Positions 44,474 through 46,278 of a stretch of DNA of 46,278 nt are shown here, piece by piece; positions within the stretch are counted from its first letter, which is position 1; every line of letters begins with the position of its first letter. The stretch is taken from IMG/VR virus record IMGVR_UViG_3300047564_000767, positions 1-46,278 of that record, one strand, 5' to 3'. Both the position numbers and the translations under genes were made by a program. The notes beneath the pieces are model-generated. The model searched no databases and was not told the DNA's origin. It saw only the letters and a program-made list of their open reading frames with translations. Source of the DNA: a virus.

Positions 44474-46278
44474 ATGGGTATCGCTAGTTCTCTTTTTGCT
44501 AAACCAGTTAGTAAAGCTCTGGCAAAGTCTGTCGCTAAACAAGCAGACGCTGTTGTCCCTAAGATTGCGGCAGATATTGCTAAGCCATCAGTAGTTGATG
44601 CTCCTTTGCCTACCAAATCTCTTGTGACTAGGAAAACCAAAAGTGTTGCGCCTGAACCTGAAATCAAAGAAGAAATGGCGCTTTCTCAACCTGAAAATAT
44701 TGATACTGAAATTAACACAGCCCCGTTATTTAAAGACGAAGAGTCTGCTGCAGTACCCGTTATTGATGATGCTTTTGTTCCTCCGAAAGTAGATCGCACC
44801 GAAGACTTTGGTGTTGAACCAGAACTTATCGCCGAAAGTGGAACTGATGCTTTTGAAGCGTTGGGGTTGTCTGCCGAGAAGAAAGAAGCTTGGAGAAAAG
44901 AAAATAAAGCATCACAGCGTTCTAAGCTCTTGCCTGAGATTGAAGATGCTGCTCAAAAACTGTTTGAAGGAAAACTTAAACCAGAAGAGTTTAGGAAACT
45001 TTCAGCAGAGAAGCAACCTATTGTTCCGCTTGATAAAGTTCCAGACATGCCTTCCTTCACAGACATTGCTGGCGCTCTTACAGAAGCACAAGTCAACAAA
45101 GGTATTGTCGGTCTTAACATGAAGATAGCACCGGGTGAAAGAGTGTCTTCTCGCTTAGACATCCCTGCTTATAACGACTATAACACTTGGATTGTTTCTC
45201 TTCATGAAGGAAGTACCAAGAGTGGTGCGCCAATCGGATACGCCAAAACAGCCGTTCTTAAAAACGTTGAGTTTGTGTCCGATCCTAAAGTAGCTCTTGA
45301 TATTGCTAGACGTAAACCGTTAGGTTCTGGTGGTCGTATGGGTAAGGCTACCATTGCTCGTATCTTTGGTGACTATGTTCCACATAATCCAGATAATGCC
45401 AAGGCATATGCGGAGAAGATCTTTAATGATCCAGAGTGGACTCAGGTCGGTATGAACCCATATCGTGCTAGTTATTTTTATGACAAAGCAGACAACATGC
45501 CTGTTGTTTCTGCTGACGAAATTGTACAAATTGGCCCATTGGTTATGGCTAAGAATGTTAAGAAAACTAAACCGGACGATCCTCTTTTCAGAGTAAATAA
45601 AAAAGATGATGCTAGTCCAACTTTTGCAAAAGGTGGCGTTGTGAAAAATGAAATGAACAAACTGTTTGCCGAAGGCGGCGTAATGCAAGAGGGCGGCACA
45701 GTCGATCCTGTCTCTGGTAATGAAGTACCACCCGGTGCTATGGCAGAAGAAGTGAGAGATGACATTGACGCTAAGCTCAGCGAAGGCGAGTTTGTCTTTC
45801 CTGCTGATGTTGTTCGTTATTGGGGTTTGGAAAAGCTGATGATGATGCGTGACAAGGCCAAGAAAGGTCTGAAGCGCATGGAAGAGATTGGTCAGATGGG
45901 TAACGCTGAAGAAGTACCTGATGGTGAAGCTCTTCATGGTGGTGAAGATGAGATGGATGATGATGCTTTTTCGTCTGAGATTGATTCCATCATGTCAGAA
46001 GATGAAGGCGGTGAAGAGCGCGAGTATGCTGAAGGTGGTTATGTTCTTCCAGAGAATGAACAGCTTTATCGTGATGCACCCGTTAAAGGTTTTGAAATGG
46101 TGCCAATGACCAACGATGCTGGTCAGACCATCTATATTCCTTTCATCAATGGTGTTGCTCAGTTGTCTATTCCTTCTGGTTATAAAGTGAAAGCTGCTGG
46201 TGCTGTTGAAACACCCGTTGCCGAGAAACCCCCAGAAGCTGCACCAACTACAGGCAGTGATGGTGGCGGTGATGGTGG
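44474..46278 (+). CDS. Giant virion/assembly protein, 3' end missing
   Basis: The ATG at 44474 opens 601 codons with no stop before the window ends. The N-terminus is Lys/Ala rich (SSLFAKPVSKALAKSVAKQA). A folded domain at about 190-370 carries YNDYNTWIVSLHEGSTKSGA, AVLKNVEFVSDPKVALDIAR and NPYRASYFYD and resembles large polyvalent protein domains. Next come FAKGGVVKNE and FAEGGVMQEGG, then DPVSGNEVPPGAMAEEVRDD and LSEGEFVFPADVVRYWG, a conserved phage module. An acidic stretch, YAEGGYVLP and a Gly-rich run follow. Scaffold or ejected virion protein are both possible; capsid genes should lie beyond. Confidence 0.85.
   Translation, partial: MGIASSLFAKPVSKALAKSVAKQADAVVPKIAADIAKPSVVDAPLPTKSLVTRKTKSVAPEPEIKEEMALSQPENIDTEINTAPLFKDEESAAVPVIDDAFVPPKVDRTEDFGVEPELIAESGTDAFEALGLSAEKKEAWRKENKASQRSKLLPEIEDAAQKLFEGKLKPEEFRKLSAEKQPIVPLDKVPDMPSFTDIAGALTEAQVNKGIVGLNMKIAPGERVSSRLDIPAYNDYNTWIVSLHEGSTKSGAPIGYAKTAVLKNVEFVSDPKVALDIARRKPLGSGGRMGKATIARIFGDYVPHNPDNAKAYAEKIFNDPEWTQVGMNPYRASYFYDKADNMPVVSADEIVQIGPLVMAKNVKKTKPDDPLFRVNKKDDASPTFAKGGVVKNEMNKLFAEGGVMQEGGTVDPVSGNEVPPGAMAEEVRDDIDAKLSEGEFVFPADVVRYWGLEKLMMMRDKAKKGLKRMEEIGQMGNAEEVPDGEALHGGEDEMDDDAFSSEIDSIMSEDEGGEEREYAEGGYVLPENEQLYRDAPVKGFEMVPMTNDAGQTIYIPFINGVAQLSIPSGYKVKAAGAVETPVAEKPPEAAPTTGSDGGGDG

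Noticed and set aside
2-46278. Direct circular closure of the window into one 1.6-kaa ORF
   Set aside because: The frame fits, but this has a one-in-three chance. Major capsid, tail-tube and fibre genes are absent, which requires more sequence between the ends.

Overview
The window is a 46.3 kb piece of a double-stranded DNA tailed bacteriophage. It contains terminase small and large subunits, a portal protein, several very large virion-type proteins, a complete phage replisome and a dense set of small early genes. No ribosomal RNA or cellular housekeeping gene is visible. The large portal (693 aa) and the set of giant alanine-rich and coiled-coil proteins recall short-tailed (podovirus-like) aquatic phages. 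Several accessory proteins at 26.7-28.3 kb have the look of Burkholderiales phage proteins, so a betaproteobacterial, probably freshwater host is my best guess. That is an inference, not a demonstration. A tyrosine integrase suggests a temperate or once-temperate lifestyle.

Layout. (1) 1-8697, plus strand: late virion genes. These are the end of a giant protein with a perfectly regular 22-residue repeat (cut by the left edge), three smaller proteins and a 1195-aa internal-virion-type protein. (2) 8711-8900: a bidirectional terminator, a tRNA-Trp and a degenerate tRNA-Met-like element, both on the minus strand. (3) 8913-35621, minus strand: the early/middle region, read from right to left. Its right part (28.7-35.6 kb) holds small unknowns, a GP88-family protein, a DUF932 protein and a SleB-type cell-wall hydrolase. 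Next come a cassette-like run of small genes and the integrase (25.4-28.5 kb). Then come ThyX, primase-helicase, family B DNA polymerase, SSB and 5'-3' exonuclease (16.9-25.2 kb). Last are nucleotide-pool and repair genes: dATP/dGTP diphosphohydrolase, RNA ligase, MazG, NrdA, NrdB and a PD-(D/E)XK nuclease. Three free-standing HNH/EndoVII nucleases sit between them. (4) 35622-36855: a 1.2 kb non-coding divergent control region with promoters, operator-like repeats, a Fur-box-like palindrome and a low-complexity TGCTGTG tract. (5) 36856-46278, plus strand: two small genes, then a packaging/morphogenesis run. It comprises five small proteins carrying an AKGG motif or basic tails, a small beta-rich protein, TerS, an HTH protein overlapping TerL, portal, a small coiled-coil protein and a giant ORF open at the right edge.

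Working together, NrdAB, ThyX, MazG and the diphosphohydrolase would feed and balance dNTPs for PolB with a T7-type primase-helicase, SSB and exonuclease. Most minus-strand genes are coupled by ATGA, GTGA or TGATG stop/start overlaps. The major capsid, tail-tube and tail-fibre genes are absent. They probably lie beyond the two edges, so the window is not the whole genome. About nine real small genes (23-57 aa) in the early region were found by direct reading of overlapping stop/start junctions.
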